Source: an uncultured Clostridia bacterium
GTDB lineage: Bacteria; Bacillota; Clostridia; Oscillospirales; Oscillospiraceae
Reading direction: 5' to 3'
Assembly: GCA_945918815.1 (NCBI GenBank)
Contig: CAMEIU010000149.1
Span: 1-5,277 of the forward strand
Length of the DNA stretch: 5,277 nt
Shown here: piece after piece, positions 1 through 5,228 of the stretch
Numbering within the stretch: position 1 is the stretch's first letter
How the letters are laid out: every line of letters starts with the position of its first letter
The notes under the pieces: model-generated
What the model saw: the letters and a program-made list of their open reading frames with translations, nothing else
What the model was told of the DNA's origin: nothing
Databases searched by the model: none
Made by a program: the position numbers and the translations under genes

Positions 1-2815
1 CCTTGGGGGTGGAACCTTGCAGAGTGAAGCTGGAAATGCCCATCCGGTCCAGCCGCTGCCGGATGCGGGCCAGCATGGTGGGAAACTGGGAGAACAATAG
101 AATCTGATGGCCGTTCTCCGTCATGCCCTGGCACAGCTCCAAACAGGCCTCCAGCTTTCTGGTCTCCCCTTCGTAGTTTTCAAAGCAGAGATTGGGATCG
201 CAGCAGATCTGCCGGAGCCGGGTCAGGGCCGCCAGGATGGCCAGCTTCCCCTGGTCTCCCCCGGCCAGCTCGCTTCGGGCCGCGGCCGCTGTGGCCAGAT
301 AGACCTTCCGCTCCGATTCCGACAGGGACACCCGGCGGACCCGTTCCACCTTGGGCGGCAGCTCCTTCAACACGTCCTGCTTCAACCGGCGCAGGAGAAA
401 CGGCTGCACCAGCTTTCGAAGCTGCATGGCCGCCTCCGCGTCCTGGCTCTGGACCACGGGTTTTTCCAGCTTCTCCACAAAGGCGTTGTGGGAGAACAGG
501 TAGCCCGGCATGAGAAAATCGAACAGATTCCACAGCTCGCTGAGCCGGTTCTCAATGGGGGTTCCGGTCAGGACAAACCGCTGCTTACAGTCGATCCGCT
601 TCACCGATTTGGAGGCCTGGGTCGACTGATTTTTGATGTTCTGGGCCTCGTCGAGAATGCAGCAGTAGAATTTCCGTCCCTGGTACAATTCAATATCCCG
701 TTTCAAAAGGTCGTAGGACGTAACCCACACGTCGGCCTCTCCCCGGTCCTCCATCTGCTCCTTCCGTTCCTGGGCCGTACCCATGAGCAACAGGGGCTTC
801 AGCTCCGGCGCAAACCGGGTCAGCTCGTCGGACCAGTTTAAAATCAGCGACGCGGGACAGACCACCAGGCTGGGCAGGCCGGTGAGCCGCCTTGTGGCGG
901 TACAGAGAAACGCGATGACCTGCACCGTCTTGCCAAGGCCCATTTCATCGGCCAGAATGCCGCCGAAGCCGCACCGCTCCAAGGTCTTGAGCCACCGGAA
1001 GCCCACCTTCTGATAGGGCCGGAGCACCGTCTCCAATTGGCCGGGCACAGCGTCGTCGCTCTCGGCCACGGATTTGAACTGCCGGATCATGGCCCGGAAC
1101 TGCCGGTCCCGGGTGACCTCCAGGCCGCGGCCGCCGGATAAGACGCCGTCGAGATACAGCGCTCGGAAGGCAGGCAGGGTCGCATGGCCCTTTGCCAGAT
1201 CTTTGGCGGTCAGCTGGGTCATATGGGTCAGCTCCGCCAGGGTCTCGCAGGCCGAGCCGTCCAGGGCCAGATAGCGGCCGTCCCGGAGCCGGTGATAGGT
1301 CCGCTTCAACAACAGGCTCTGGTACAGCGCCTCCAGTTCCTCCGGCGGGAAGTCGCCGGTATCCAGGTCCAGATTCAGAAGACCATTGGAAACAGAGACG
1401 CCCACCTTGACGCCCGCCGCCGTCACCCGCTTGCCCCGGAGCCGGTCCGTCACATAGACCTCCCCCACCGTTCGCAGGCCGTCCATGGGGCCCACCAGGA
1501 AGTCATAAGCCCCGTCGCCGGTCAAAACCAGGGGCGGCTCCGATGGAAAATACCGGGTCAAGGCCTGAATGGCCGTCTGCTCCGTGCGCAGGTCCCGCTT
1601 GACCTTCGCCCCCTCCATGGCCTCGCCCCAGCGCAGCTCCGTGTCACCATAGCGGAAGCTGAGCCTGGCCGTCAGGGCCTCGTCCTGCCAGTCAAACCAG
1701 AAGCAGGGCGTACACTCATCCGGCAGGCTCTTCTGTCGGATGCCCTCCGGGTCCACAAGCTCCACCATGCCCTGCACATCCTGCAGAATCCCAGCGCAGA
1801 AGGTCGGTAGATCCTGGGGCGCAACCCAGGCCCCGGCGGAGACGGCGCGAATCAGCGGATAGACCTCCTGCTGAAAGGTCTTGCCGCAGCGGAAGATGCC
1901 TTCGGGGCCGTAGGCATAGAGCACGCGGCTGCTGCCGAAAAAGCGATGGTCCCCCGGCAGCTTCACGGTCAGCTTCGCCCCATCCCGTTCCGGCGTCAGG
2001 GTCACCCGCACTGGCGGGTCCTGCTCCATGGCCCGCCCCTCACTTCCGCAGATATTGATGGGAATGTCATAGTCCAGGAGCACCTGGAACAGCCGGTCAA
2101 AGGCGCCCCGCTGCCACAGAACCTGCTCCTTTTGCAGCGCTGCGCCGCCCTGTCCGGCAGTGCGGCTCCAGGCGCTCCGGTTCAAGGTGCAAAAGGGCGG
2201 CGCTTCCTCCAGGAGCAGCCGGATCAATGCCTGGGCACCCGGATCAAACTGGTCCATGCTGTGGCGGAAGGAGAGCTGCTTGCCGTAGGTCACCGTGGCA
2301 GCCGATTCCACGGCCTCCAGAAATTCCTTCACATTCTTGACCACATAGGGCCGCTCCCGGCCCACCCGCATGGTCATGGCCGGGTATTCGTCGCTGGCGT
2401 AGACGGGCACGAAGGTCGGATACAGCCGGACGCTGCCAGATTCTTCCGATGGGTCCACATGCCGGTCCTGTTCCAGATAGTCGCTCAGGAGCTTGGCAAT
2501 CCGGGCGTCGCTCTGGGTGCTGAGGACTTCCTCCTGCCGCTCCAGCTTCATCAGGCACACCGCCGCCAGATGCTTGCAGCTTCCGGTCTCTTCAAACCGG
2601 GGACAGCTGCAATAGCCGCCCAGCCGCCCGTTGGGATATTCCAGCACCTCAACCTCATACATCTCGGTCCCCTGCACCAAGGCGGACGCATAGGACCGGC
2701 CGTTCATGCTCATCTGCTGGAACCGCAGGACCCGTCCCCGTTCGAAGTAGTCCTTCCCCCGCGCCAGGTCTGTTGGAGAAAAGCAGCTGCGGAGCTGCGT
2801 TTCAGTCAGCGCCAT
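1..2815 (-). CDS. SNF2-family DEAD/DEAH-type ATPase (helicase) with SWIM zinc finger, 3' end missing
   Basis: A single open frame of 938 codons runs from the ATG at 2815 out of the left edge. Visible motifs, in order: a SWIM zinc finger C69-S-C71 ... C80-K-H82; a long middle region (about 100-590) in the place of the 'SNF2 helicase associated' domain of bacterial homologues; LRPYQ at 598-602; Walker A DEMGLGKT at 623-630; Walker B DEAQ at 722-725; motif III LTGTPIEN at 749-756; LLRRLKQDV at 807-815; and the start of the second RecA lobe, QILLFSQF at 904-911. Motifs V and VI lie outside the window. Family members are usually about 1,050-1,100 aa, so roughly 110-160 residues are missing because of the window edge, not because of decay. 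Such proteins are ATP-driven duplex DNA translocases in the cytoplasm; the SWIM finger probably binds nucleic acid or protein. The exact substrate is unknown. The start is fixed by GGAGGTG at 2821-2827. It is the second gene after ruvX. The family call is very sure, the biological role is not. Confidence 0.96.
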   Translation of the reverse strand, partial: MALTETQLRSCFSPTDLARGKDYFERGRVLRFQQMSMNGRSYASALVQGTEMYEVEVLEYPNGRLGGYCSCPRFEETGSCKHLAAVCLMKLERQEEVLSTQSDARIAKLLSDYLEQDRHVDPSEESGSVRLYPTFVPVYASDEYPAMTMRVGRERPYVVKNVKEFLEAVESAATVTYGKQLSFRHSMDQFDPGAQALIRLLLEEAPPFCTLNRSAWSRTAGQGGAALQKEQVLWQRGAFDRLFQVLLDYDIPINICGSEGRAMEQDPPVRVTLTPERDGAKLTVKLPGDHRFFGSSRVLYAYGPEGIFRCGKTFQQEVYPLIRAVSAGAWVAPQDLPTFCAGILQDVQGMVELVDPEGIRQKSLPDECTPCFWFDWQDEALTARLSFRYGDTELRWGEAMEGAKVKRDLRTEQTAIQALTRYFPSEPPLVLTGDGAYDFLVGPMDGLRTVGEVYVTDRLRGKRVTAAGVKVGVSVSNGLLNLDLDTGDFPPEELEALYQSLLLKRTYHRLRDGRYLALDGSACETLAELTHMTQLTAKDLAKGHATLPAFRALYLDGVLSGGRGLEVTRDRQFRAMIRQFKSVAESDDAVPGQLETVLRPYQKVGFRWLKTLERCGFGGILADEMGLGKTVQVIAFLCTATRRLTGLPSLVVCPASLILNWSDELTRFAPELKPLLLMGTAQERKEQMEDRGEADVWVTSYDLLKRDIELYQGRKFYCCILDEAQNIKNQSTQASKSVKRIDCKQRFVLTGTPIENRLSELWNLFDFLMPGYLFSHNAFVEKLEKPVVQSQDAEAAMQLRKLVQPFLLRRLKQDVLKELPPKVERVRRVSLSESERKVYLATAAAARSELAGGDQGKLAILAALTRLRQICCDPNLCFENYEGETRKLEACLELCQGMTENGHQILLFSQFPTMLARIRQRLDRMGISSFTLQGSTPK

Positions 2816-2819
2816 GTTC

Positions 2820-3236
2820 TCACCTCCGGTTTCGGTAGTTCAGATATCCTTCCAAAATCAAAGCCGCCGCCACGGCGTCCACGGTGTTTTTCCGCTTTTT
2901 GCCGCGGACGTTGTTTTCCGACAGAATCCGGTGGGCGTCCACGGTGGTGCGCCGCTCATCCCACAAAACCGGCTTCAGGCCTGTCATCTGCTCCAACAGA
3001 GCGGCAAAATCCCGGTACAAAGCCGCCCGGGGGCCTTCTGTGCCGTCCATGTTTTTGGGGTACCCCATGACCAGTTCTTCAACCTGGTGCTGCTGAATCA
3101 GGGTCTGAATCTGGGCGGCGGTCTTTTCCGGCGTATAGGCGTGGATAACGGTGGTAAAGCCCGCCATCATGCCGAAGGGATCGGAAATGGCAATCCCCGT
3201 CCGGGCGTCGCCGTAATCAATGGCCATAATGTGCAT
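2820..3236 (-). CDS. ruvX: RuvX/YqgF family putative Holliday junction resolvase / pre-16S rRNA nuclease
   Basis: This is a 138-aa protein, the normal length for the YqgF/RuvX family (RNase H-like fold). The family motifs are all present: the N-terminal strand IDYGDARTGIAISD at residues 6-19 with acidic D7; VMGYPKNMDGTEGPRA at 56-71; WDERRTTVDAHR at 92-103 with the DER acidic pair; and a C-terminal KKRKNTVDAVAAALILEGYL at 113-132 with the last catalytic aspartate D120. Family members were first predicted to resolve Holliday junctions, and in E. coli YqgF takes part in maturing the 5' end of 16S rRNA; the sequence cannot decide between these roles. The ATG at 3236 is chosen because GAGGAG lies 8 bases upstream; a second ATG at codon 4 is a weaker choice. 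It is first in an operon with the SNF2 helicase, 4 bases downstream, and is transcribed away from the rpmG operon. Confidence 0.96.
   Translation of the reverse strand: MHIMAIDYGDARTGIAISDPFGMMAGFTTVIHAYTPEKTAAQIQTLIQQHQVEELVMGYPKNMDGTEGPRAALYRDFAALLEQMTGLKPVLWDERRTTVDAHRILSENNVRGKKRKNTVDAVAAALILEGYLNYRNRR
2821..2827 (-). promoter_or_regulatory. Ribosome binding site of the helicase gene, overlapping the ruvX stop
   Basis: GGAGGTG on the minus strand lies 5 bases before the ATG at 2815. It is made of the last ruvX codons and the first two bases of the ruvX TGA stop (2822-2820). Ribosomes ending ruvX would therefore sit on the initiation site of the helicase, which suggests translational coupling. 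The overlap is seen directly; the coupling is inferred. Confidence 0.8.
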
Positions 3237-3244
3237 ACTCGTTT

Positions 3245-3250
3245 CTCCTC
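3245..3250 (-). promoter_or_regulatory. Ribosome binding site of ruvX
   Basis: GAGGAG on the minus strand sits 8 bases before the ATG at 3236. The spacing to this ATG is good, while the ATG at codon 4 would be 17 bases away, so it decides the start. Confidence 0.75.
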
Positions 3251-3267
3251 ATCGTATGATTCTAGAT

Positions 3268-3276
3268 ATTATATCA
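3268..3276 (-). promoter_or_regulatory. Extended -10 promoter of the ruvX-helicase operon
   Basis: The minus strand reads TGATATAAT, a perfect TATAAT -10 hexamer (3273-3268) with a TGn extension. No good TTGACA-like -35 lies at 16-18 bases upstream; the best position (3296-3291) reads TTCCCT. Extended -10 promoters need less -35 contact. Transcription would start near 3261, giving an untranslated leader of about 25 bases before ruvX. Confidence 0.65.
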
Positions 3277-3381
3277 CACATGCGGAAAAAAGGGAAGAAA
3301 TTGAAAGAAGGAAATGCCTGGGAGATGGTTTGAAATGTGTCGGTTTATACATGATGTCGGTGCGATGCATGCCGCTAACAC

Positions 3382-3470
3382 TGTAGGGCACGGCCACTGG
3401 ACGTGCCGCTGTAGGAAGCTGCGTCCCGGAACCATCTGCCAAACGGCGCGTCGGGTCGCCGCGCCCTACA
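3382..3470. repeat. 89-bp imperfect inverted repeat, MITE/REP-like element
   Basis: The ends are TGTAGGGCACGGCCAC (3382-3397) and GTCGCCGCGCCCTACA (3455-3470), inverted copies matching at 14 of 16 positions. The match extends inward to 27-base arms, 3382-3408 and 3444-3470, with 22 of 27 identical; two of the mismatches become G-U pairs in RNA. The central 35 bases are unpaired with respect to these arms. A third TGTAGG occurs inside at 3410-3415, and GGCACG/CGTGCC (3387-3392/3402-3407) offers an alternative smaller hairpin. No open frame or target-site duplication is evident. From memory, short elements with TGTAGGG-type ends are dispersed in many clostridial genomes; membership of such a family is inferred. 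Confidence 0.7.
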
Positions 3471-3500
3471 TACGTGGTACAACCCATCGCCAAATCCCAA

Positions 3501-3557
3501 TTTTCTTTCAAAAATCGAAAAATATTTGTTGACGCGCGCAATGGCGTGTGCTACAAT
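3501..3557 (+). promoter_or_regulatory. Sigma-A promoter of the rpmG-secE-nusG operon with UP-like A-tracts
   Basis: The -35 is TTGACG (3529-3534) and the -10 is TACAAT (3552-3557), separated by exactly 17 bases. Each hexamer is one base from consensus. Directly upstream, two AAAAA tracts (3510-3514 and 3518-3522) within an AT-rich stretch resemble an UP element contacting the RNA polymerase alpha subunit, as expected for a highly expressed ribosomal operon. Transcription probably starts at A3564. Confidence 0.88.
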
Positions 3558-3569
3558 AGCTTTACCTGT

Positions 3570-3602
3570 GAAAAAGGGGCTTTCTTTTTTTGCGCCTTTT
3601 TC
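3570..3602 (+). promoter_or_regulatory. 5'-terminal leader hairpin of the rpmG operon transcript
   Basis: GAAAAAGGGGC (3570-3580) pairs with GCGCCTTTTTC (3592-3602) at 10 of 11 positions, around an 11-base loop that contains seven Ts (3585-3591). It begins about 6 bases after the predicted transcription start. There is no U-run after the stem, so it is not an ordinary terminator. A small alternative stem AAAG/CTTT (3573-3576/3580-3583) followed by the T7 run would be a weak terminator-like or pausing form. Protection of the RNA 5' end or attenuation are possible roles; neither is shown. Confidence 0.55.
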
Positions 3603-3681
3603 GGCCGTGGAGGAGCGCCAGGTAGTTTCGGCGTTCGCTAAATTTTTGATAGCCGCGGAGGATGCAGGGAGGCAATTTTTA

Positions 3682-3687
3682 AGGAGG
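3682..3687 (+). promoter_or_regulatory. Ribosome binding site of rpmG
   Basis: AGGAGG, within the longer AAGGAGGTG (3681-3689), is a full match to the anti-Shine-Dalgarno sequence. It lies 8 bases before the ATG at 3696 and 5 bases before the in-frame ATG at 3693, which favours the second ATG. Confidence 0.8.
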
Positions 3688-3695
3688 TGCCGATG

Positions 3696-3845
3696 ATGCG
3701 CGTAAAAGTCACACTGAGATGCTCTGAGTGCAAGCAGAGAAACTACAACACCATGAAGAACAAGAAGAACGACCCTGACCGTCTCGAAATGAAGAAGTAT
3801 TGCAGATTCTGCAAGAAGCACACAGTCCATAACGAGACGAAGTAA
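3696..3845 (+). CDS. rpmG: 50S ribosomal protein L33, zinc-binding type
   Basis: The 49-residue product starts MRVKVTLRCSECKQRNYNT and ends HTVHNETK, matching bacterial L33 in length and along its sequence. Two CxxC pairs, C9/C12 and C36/C39, form a zinc ribbon, so this is the zinc-dependent form, not the cysteine-free paralogue made under zinc shortage. L33 is a small protein of the large ribosomal subunit near the E site. Two ATGs stand in tandem at 3693 and 3696; the second gives the usual L33 N-terminus and better spacing to the AGGAGG. It is the first gene after the operon promoter and is followed by secE 37 bases later, a common Firmicutes order. In many clostridia a tRNA-Trp gene lies between rpmG and secE; here the gap holds only a hairpin. 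Confidence 0.96.
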   Translation: MRVKVTLRCSECKQRNYNTMKNKKNDPDRLEMKKYCRFCKKHTVHNETK

Positions 3846-3846
3846 T

Positions 3847-3866
3847 GCATTGGGCTGTTCCAATGC
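3847..3866 (+). other. Hairpin after the rpmG stop codon
   Basis: GCATTGG (3847-3853) and CCAATGC (3860-3866) form a perfect 7-bp stem with a 6-base loop, starting one base after the rpmG TAA. An extra U-G pair (3846/3867) is possible. No T-run follows, so it is not an intrinsic terminator; the ribosome binding site of secE begins just after it. It could block 3'-to-5' RNA decay or mark an RNA processing point; this is inference. Confidence 0.6.
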
Positions 3867-3882
3867 GGAAAGGGTGAACAAC

Positions 3883-4119
3883 ATGGCAGAAGCCAACAAA
3901 AAGGAGAACTTCTTTGTTCGTGCCGGGAAGCGCATCAGCCGTTGGTTCCGCGAAATGCGCAGCGAGCTGAAAAAAGTCGTATGGCCGAGCAAAAGCCAGA
4001 TGATCAACAACACGCTGGTCGTCATCGCCTGTGTTGTGGTTGTCGGCGTTTTCATCTGGATCTTTGACGCCGTTGCCGGTCTCGTTGTCAATGGTATCAT
4101 CACGCTGGTCAAGGGTTAG
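3883..4119 (+). CDS. secE: Preprotein translocase subunit SecE
   Basis: This is a 78-aa protein with the single-segment SecE layout of Gram-positive bacteria. A charged cytoplasmic N-terminus leads to the conserved amphipathic region and the signature SELKKVVWPSK (27-37). One hydrophobic membrane segment follows at about 43-66 (NTLVVIACVVVVGVFIWIF), then a short hydrophobic tail to residue 78. SecE clamps the SecY channel in the inner membrane and is needed for protein export. The ATG at 3883 is chosen because AAGGGTG (3870-3876) lies 6 bases upstream. An in-frame TTG at 3850 would add 11 residues but sits inside the hairpin after rpmG. The next gene, nusG, begins 8 bases after the TAG stop. 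Confidence 0.96.
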   Translation: MAEANKKENFFVRAGKRISRWFREMRSELKKVVWPSKSQMINNTLVVIACVVVVGVFIWIFDAVAGLVVNGIITLVKG

Positions 4120-4127
4120 GCGTCACC

Positions 4128-4652
4128 ATGGCAGAAGAAGCAAAATGGTATGTGGTCCACACATACTCCGGCTACGAGAACACCGTTAAAGCTACCATTG
4201 AGAAAACCGTCGAGACCCGGCATCTGGAAAATCTGATTCACGTCGTCTCCATCCCCATGGAAACCGTCACCGAGCTGACGGACAACGGTCCCAAGACCTA
4301 TGACCGCAAGGTCTTCCCCGGCTATGTGCTGGTGAAGATGATCATGACGGACGAGTCCTGGTATATCATCAAGAACGTCCGCGGTGTCACCGGTTTTGTC
4401 GGCTCCGGCACCAAGCCCACCCCTCTGACGGAAGAGGAAGTGCTGCAGCTTGGCGTGGAAAAGCACGAGATCGTGGTCAACTACGATGTGGGCGACAATG
4501 TGAAGATCACAGACGGTCCGCTGACGTCCTTTATCGGCGTGGTGGATTCCCTGGATATCGACAAGAACAAGGTTCGCGTCATTGTTTCCATGTTCGGACG
4601 CGAAACCCCGGTCGAGCTGGAACTCGATCAGGTGGAAACCGTAAATCCGTAG
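4128..4652 (+). CDS. nusG: Transcription termination/antitermination factor NusG
   Basis: This 174-aa protein is full length for NusG. The NGN domain spans about residues 5-110, starting KWYVVHTYSGYE (6-17), with the RNA polymerase-contacting FPGYVLVKM at 63-71 and the conserved VRGVTGFVG at 84-92. A linker leads to a C-terminal KOW domain at about 118-172, which includes VGDNVKITDGPLTSFIGVV (121-139). NusG binds the elongating polymerase, modulates pausing, and through its KOW domain can contact ribosomal protein S10 or Rho. It starts 8 bases after secE. Its ribosome binding site is weak (TAGG, 4117-4120, overlapping the secE stop), unlike the strong sites of its neighbours, so translation is probably coupled to secE. 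It ends in TAG, followed by a 101-base leader before rplK. Confidence 0.97.
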   Translation: MAEEAKWYVVHTYSGYENTVKATIEKTVETRHLENLIHVVSIPMETVTELTDNGPKTYDRKVFPGYVLVKMIMTDESWYIIKNVRGVTGFVGSGTKPTPLTEEEVLQLGVEKHEIVVNYDVGDNVKITDGPLTSFIGVVDSLDIDKNKVRVIVSMFGRETPVELELDQVETVNP

Positions 4653-4662
4653 AAACGAATCG

Positions 4663-4677
4663 GCCGCGTTGTGCGGC
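4663..4677 (+). other. Short GC-rich hairpin after the nusG stop
   Basis: GCCGC (4663-4667) and GCGGC (4673-4677) form a perfect 5-bp stem around GTTGT, 10 bases after the nusG TAG. It lacks a U-tract, so it is not a terminator. It stands directly before the L1-like leader of rplK and may insulate or help fold it. Confidence 0.45.
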
Positions 4678-4682
4678 AGAAC

Positions 4683-4731
4683 GTGGGAGGGGCTTTCAAG
4701 TCCCGCCAAGATACGCCTTGCGTATCACCAC
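4683..4731 (+). promoter_or_regulatory. L1-binding leader before rplK, mimic of the 23S rRNA L1 stalk
   Basis: GTGG (4683-4686) can close with CCAC (4728-4731). Next to it are GAG (4687-4689) on one side and A4727 on the other. Two hairpins fill the interior: GGGCT/AGTCC (4690-4694/4699-4703) and GATACGC/GCGTATC (4710-4716/4720-4726, loop CTT). The strand GTGGGAGG followed by GGCTTTCAAGT closely resembles the L1-binding part of 23S rRNA helices 76-77, which from memory reads GUGGGAGGCUUUGAAGU in E. coli, and the ACCAC strand matches the other side. In E. coli, L1 represses its operon by binding the L11 leader. The same role here, by hindering the AGGAGGTG at 4740-4747, is inferred. A T6 run follows at 4733-4738, but 6 bases separate it from the hairpin. 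Confidence 0.75.
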
Positions 4732-4739
4732 ATTTTTTC

Positions 4740-4747
4740 AGGAGGTG
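4740..4747 (+). promoter_or_regulatory. Ribosome binding site of rplK
   Basis: AGGAGGTG ends 6 bases before the ATG at 4754 and fixes that start over an in-frame TTG at 4718. It lies 8 bases after the CCAC that closes the L1-like leader structure. Confidence 0.8.
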
Positions 4748-4753
4748 CTCATC

Positions 4754-5182
4754 ATGGCACAGAAAGTAACAGGTTATATCAAACTGCAGATTCCGGCAGC
4801 AAAAGCTACCGCTTCGCCCCCTGTCGGCCCGGCTCTCGGTCAGCACGGCGTGAACATCGCGCAGTTTATCAAGGAATTCAACGAGCGCACCAAGGATCAG
4901 GCCGGCTTCAAGATCCCCGTGGTCATCACGGTTTATGCCGACCGCAGCTTCACCTTCGTCACCAAGACGCCCCCCACTCCCACCCTCATCATGAAGACCC
5001 TGGGTATTGAGAGCGGCTCCGGCGTGCCCAACAAGACCAAGGTTGCCACCATCAGCCAGGCACAGCTCCGTGAGATCGCGGAGAAGAAGATGCCCGACCT
5101 GACCGCCGCCACCATCGAAGCGGCCATGAGCCAGATCGCCGGCACCTGCCGCAGCATGGGCGTTGTTGTTTCCGACGACTAA
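4754..5182 (+). CDS. rplK: 50S ribosomal protein L11
   Basis: The 142-aa product has the normal L11 length (about 141) and the family sequence throughout. The N-terminal domain (1-70) carries the proline-rich PPVGPALGQHGVNI (22-35), the part that contacts release and elongation factors and the thiostrepton site. A hinge with KTPPTPTLI (71-79) leads to the C-terminal rRNA-binding domain (about 80-142), which includes GVPNKTKVATIS (90-101) and ends GTCRSMGVVVSDD. L11 binds the GTPase-associated region of 23S rRNA, helices 43/44, at the base of the L7/L12 stalk. The ATG at 4754 is set by the AGGAGGTG 6 bases upstream. The gene is preceded by an L1-type leader and followed by rplA after 88 bases, which include a strong hairpin and a second L1-like motif. 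Confidence 0.98.
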   Translation: MAQKVTGYIKLQIPAAKATASPPVGPALGQHGVNIAQFIKEFNERTKDQAGFKIPVVITVYADRSFTFVTKTPPTPTLIMKTLGIESGSGVPNKTKVATISQAQLREIAEKKMPDLTAATIEAAMSQIAGTCRSMGVVVSDD

Positions 5183-5193
5183 TTTGCTTGACC

Positions 5194-5221
5194 GAGGAAT
5201 TCCGGCAACTGGCCGGACCTC
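5194..5221 (+). other. Hairpin between rplK and rplA
   Basis: TCCGGC (5201-5206) pairs perfectly with GCCGGA (5212-5217) around a 5-base loop, and an outer stem GAGG/CCTC (5194-5197/5218-5221) adds four pairs after a 3-base bulge. It begins 11 bases after the rplK TAA and has no U-tract, so it is not an intrinsic terminator. It lies just before the second L1-like motif. Protecting the rplK mRNA 3' end or supporting the fold of the rplA leader are possible roles. Confidence 0.6.
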
Positions 5222-5228
5222 ATAAATC

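Larger units (their letters stand above)
3237..3695. other. Divergent intergenic region between ruvX and rpmG
   Basis: This stretch of about 460 bases holds no convincing protein gene. From left to right it contains the ruvX ribosome binding site and promoter (3245-3276), a purine-rich segment without a feature I can name (3297-3381), an 89-bp inverted-repeat element (3382-3470), an AT-rich UP-like segment (3501-3528), the rpmG-operon promoter (3529-3557), and a leader of about 130 nt. The short frames crossing it have no family resemblance, no good ribosome binding sites, and run through the inverted repeat. Confidence 0.8.

Noticed and set aside
107..3070. Long plus-strand open frames at 107-841, 1184-1810, 1946-3070 and shorter ones between
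   Set aside because: They lie opposite the SNF2 helicase and ruvX, have low-complexity composition rich in His, Gln, Gly, Leu and Pro with no family resemblance, and no proper ribosome binding sites. They are antisense shadows of GC-rich codons.
3387..3407. Terminator for a plus-strand gene at GGCACG/CGTGCC
   Set aside because: No T-run follows and no plus-strand gene ends upstream; the pairing is better explained as part of the 89-bp inverted repeat.
3662..3682. Six-codon leader peptide (ATG CAG GGA GGC AAT TTT TAA) before rpmG
   Set aside because: The GGAGG core abuts the ATG with no spacing, the peptide shows no regulatory codon pattern, and overlap of its TAA with TAAGGAGG is probably chance.
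3850..3882. TTG at 3850 as the secE start
   Set aside because: It lies in the hairpin after rpmG, lacks a ribosome binding site, and adds residues not typical of SecE; the ATG at 3883 has AAGGGTG at the right distance.
4710..4738. Intrinsic terminator: 7-bp hairpin followed by T6
   Set aside because: Six bases (ACCACA) separate the stem from the T-run, the stem is only moderately GC-rich, and the ACCAC belongs to the L1-like motif. Read-through is expected since rplK has no other promoter in view. A conditional attenuator is not excluded.
4718..4753. TTG at 4718 as the rplK start
   Set aside because: It sits inside the leader hairpin and would translate the ribosome binding site; the ATG at 4754 gives the standard L11 N-terminus.
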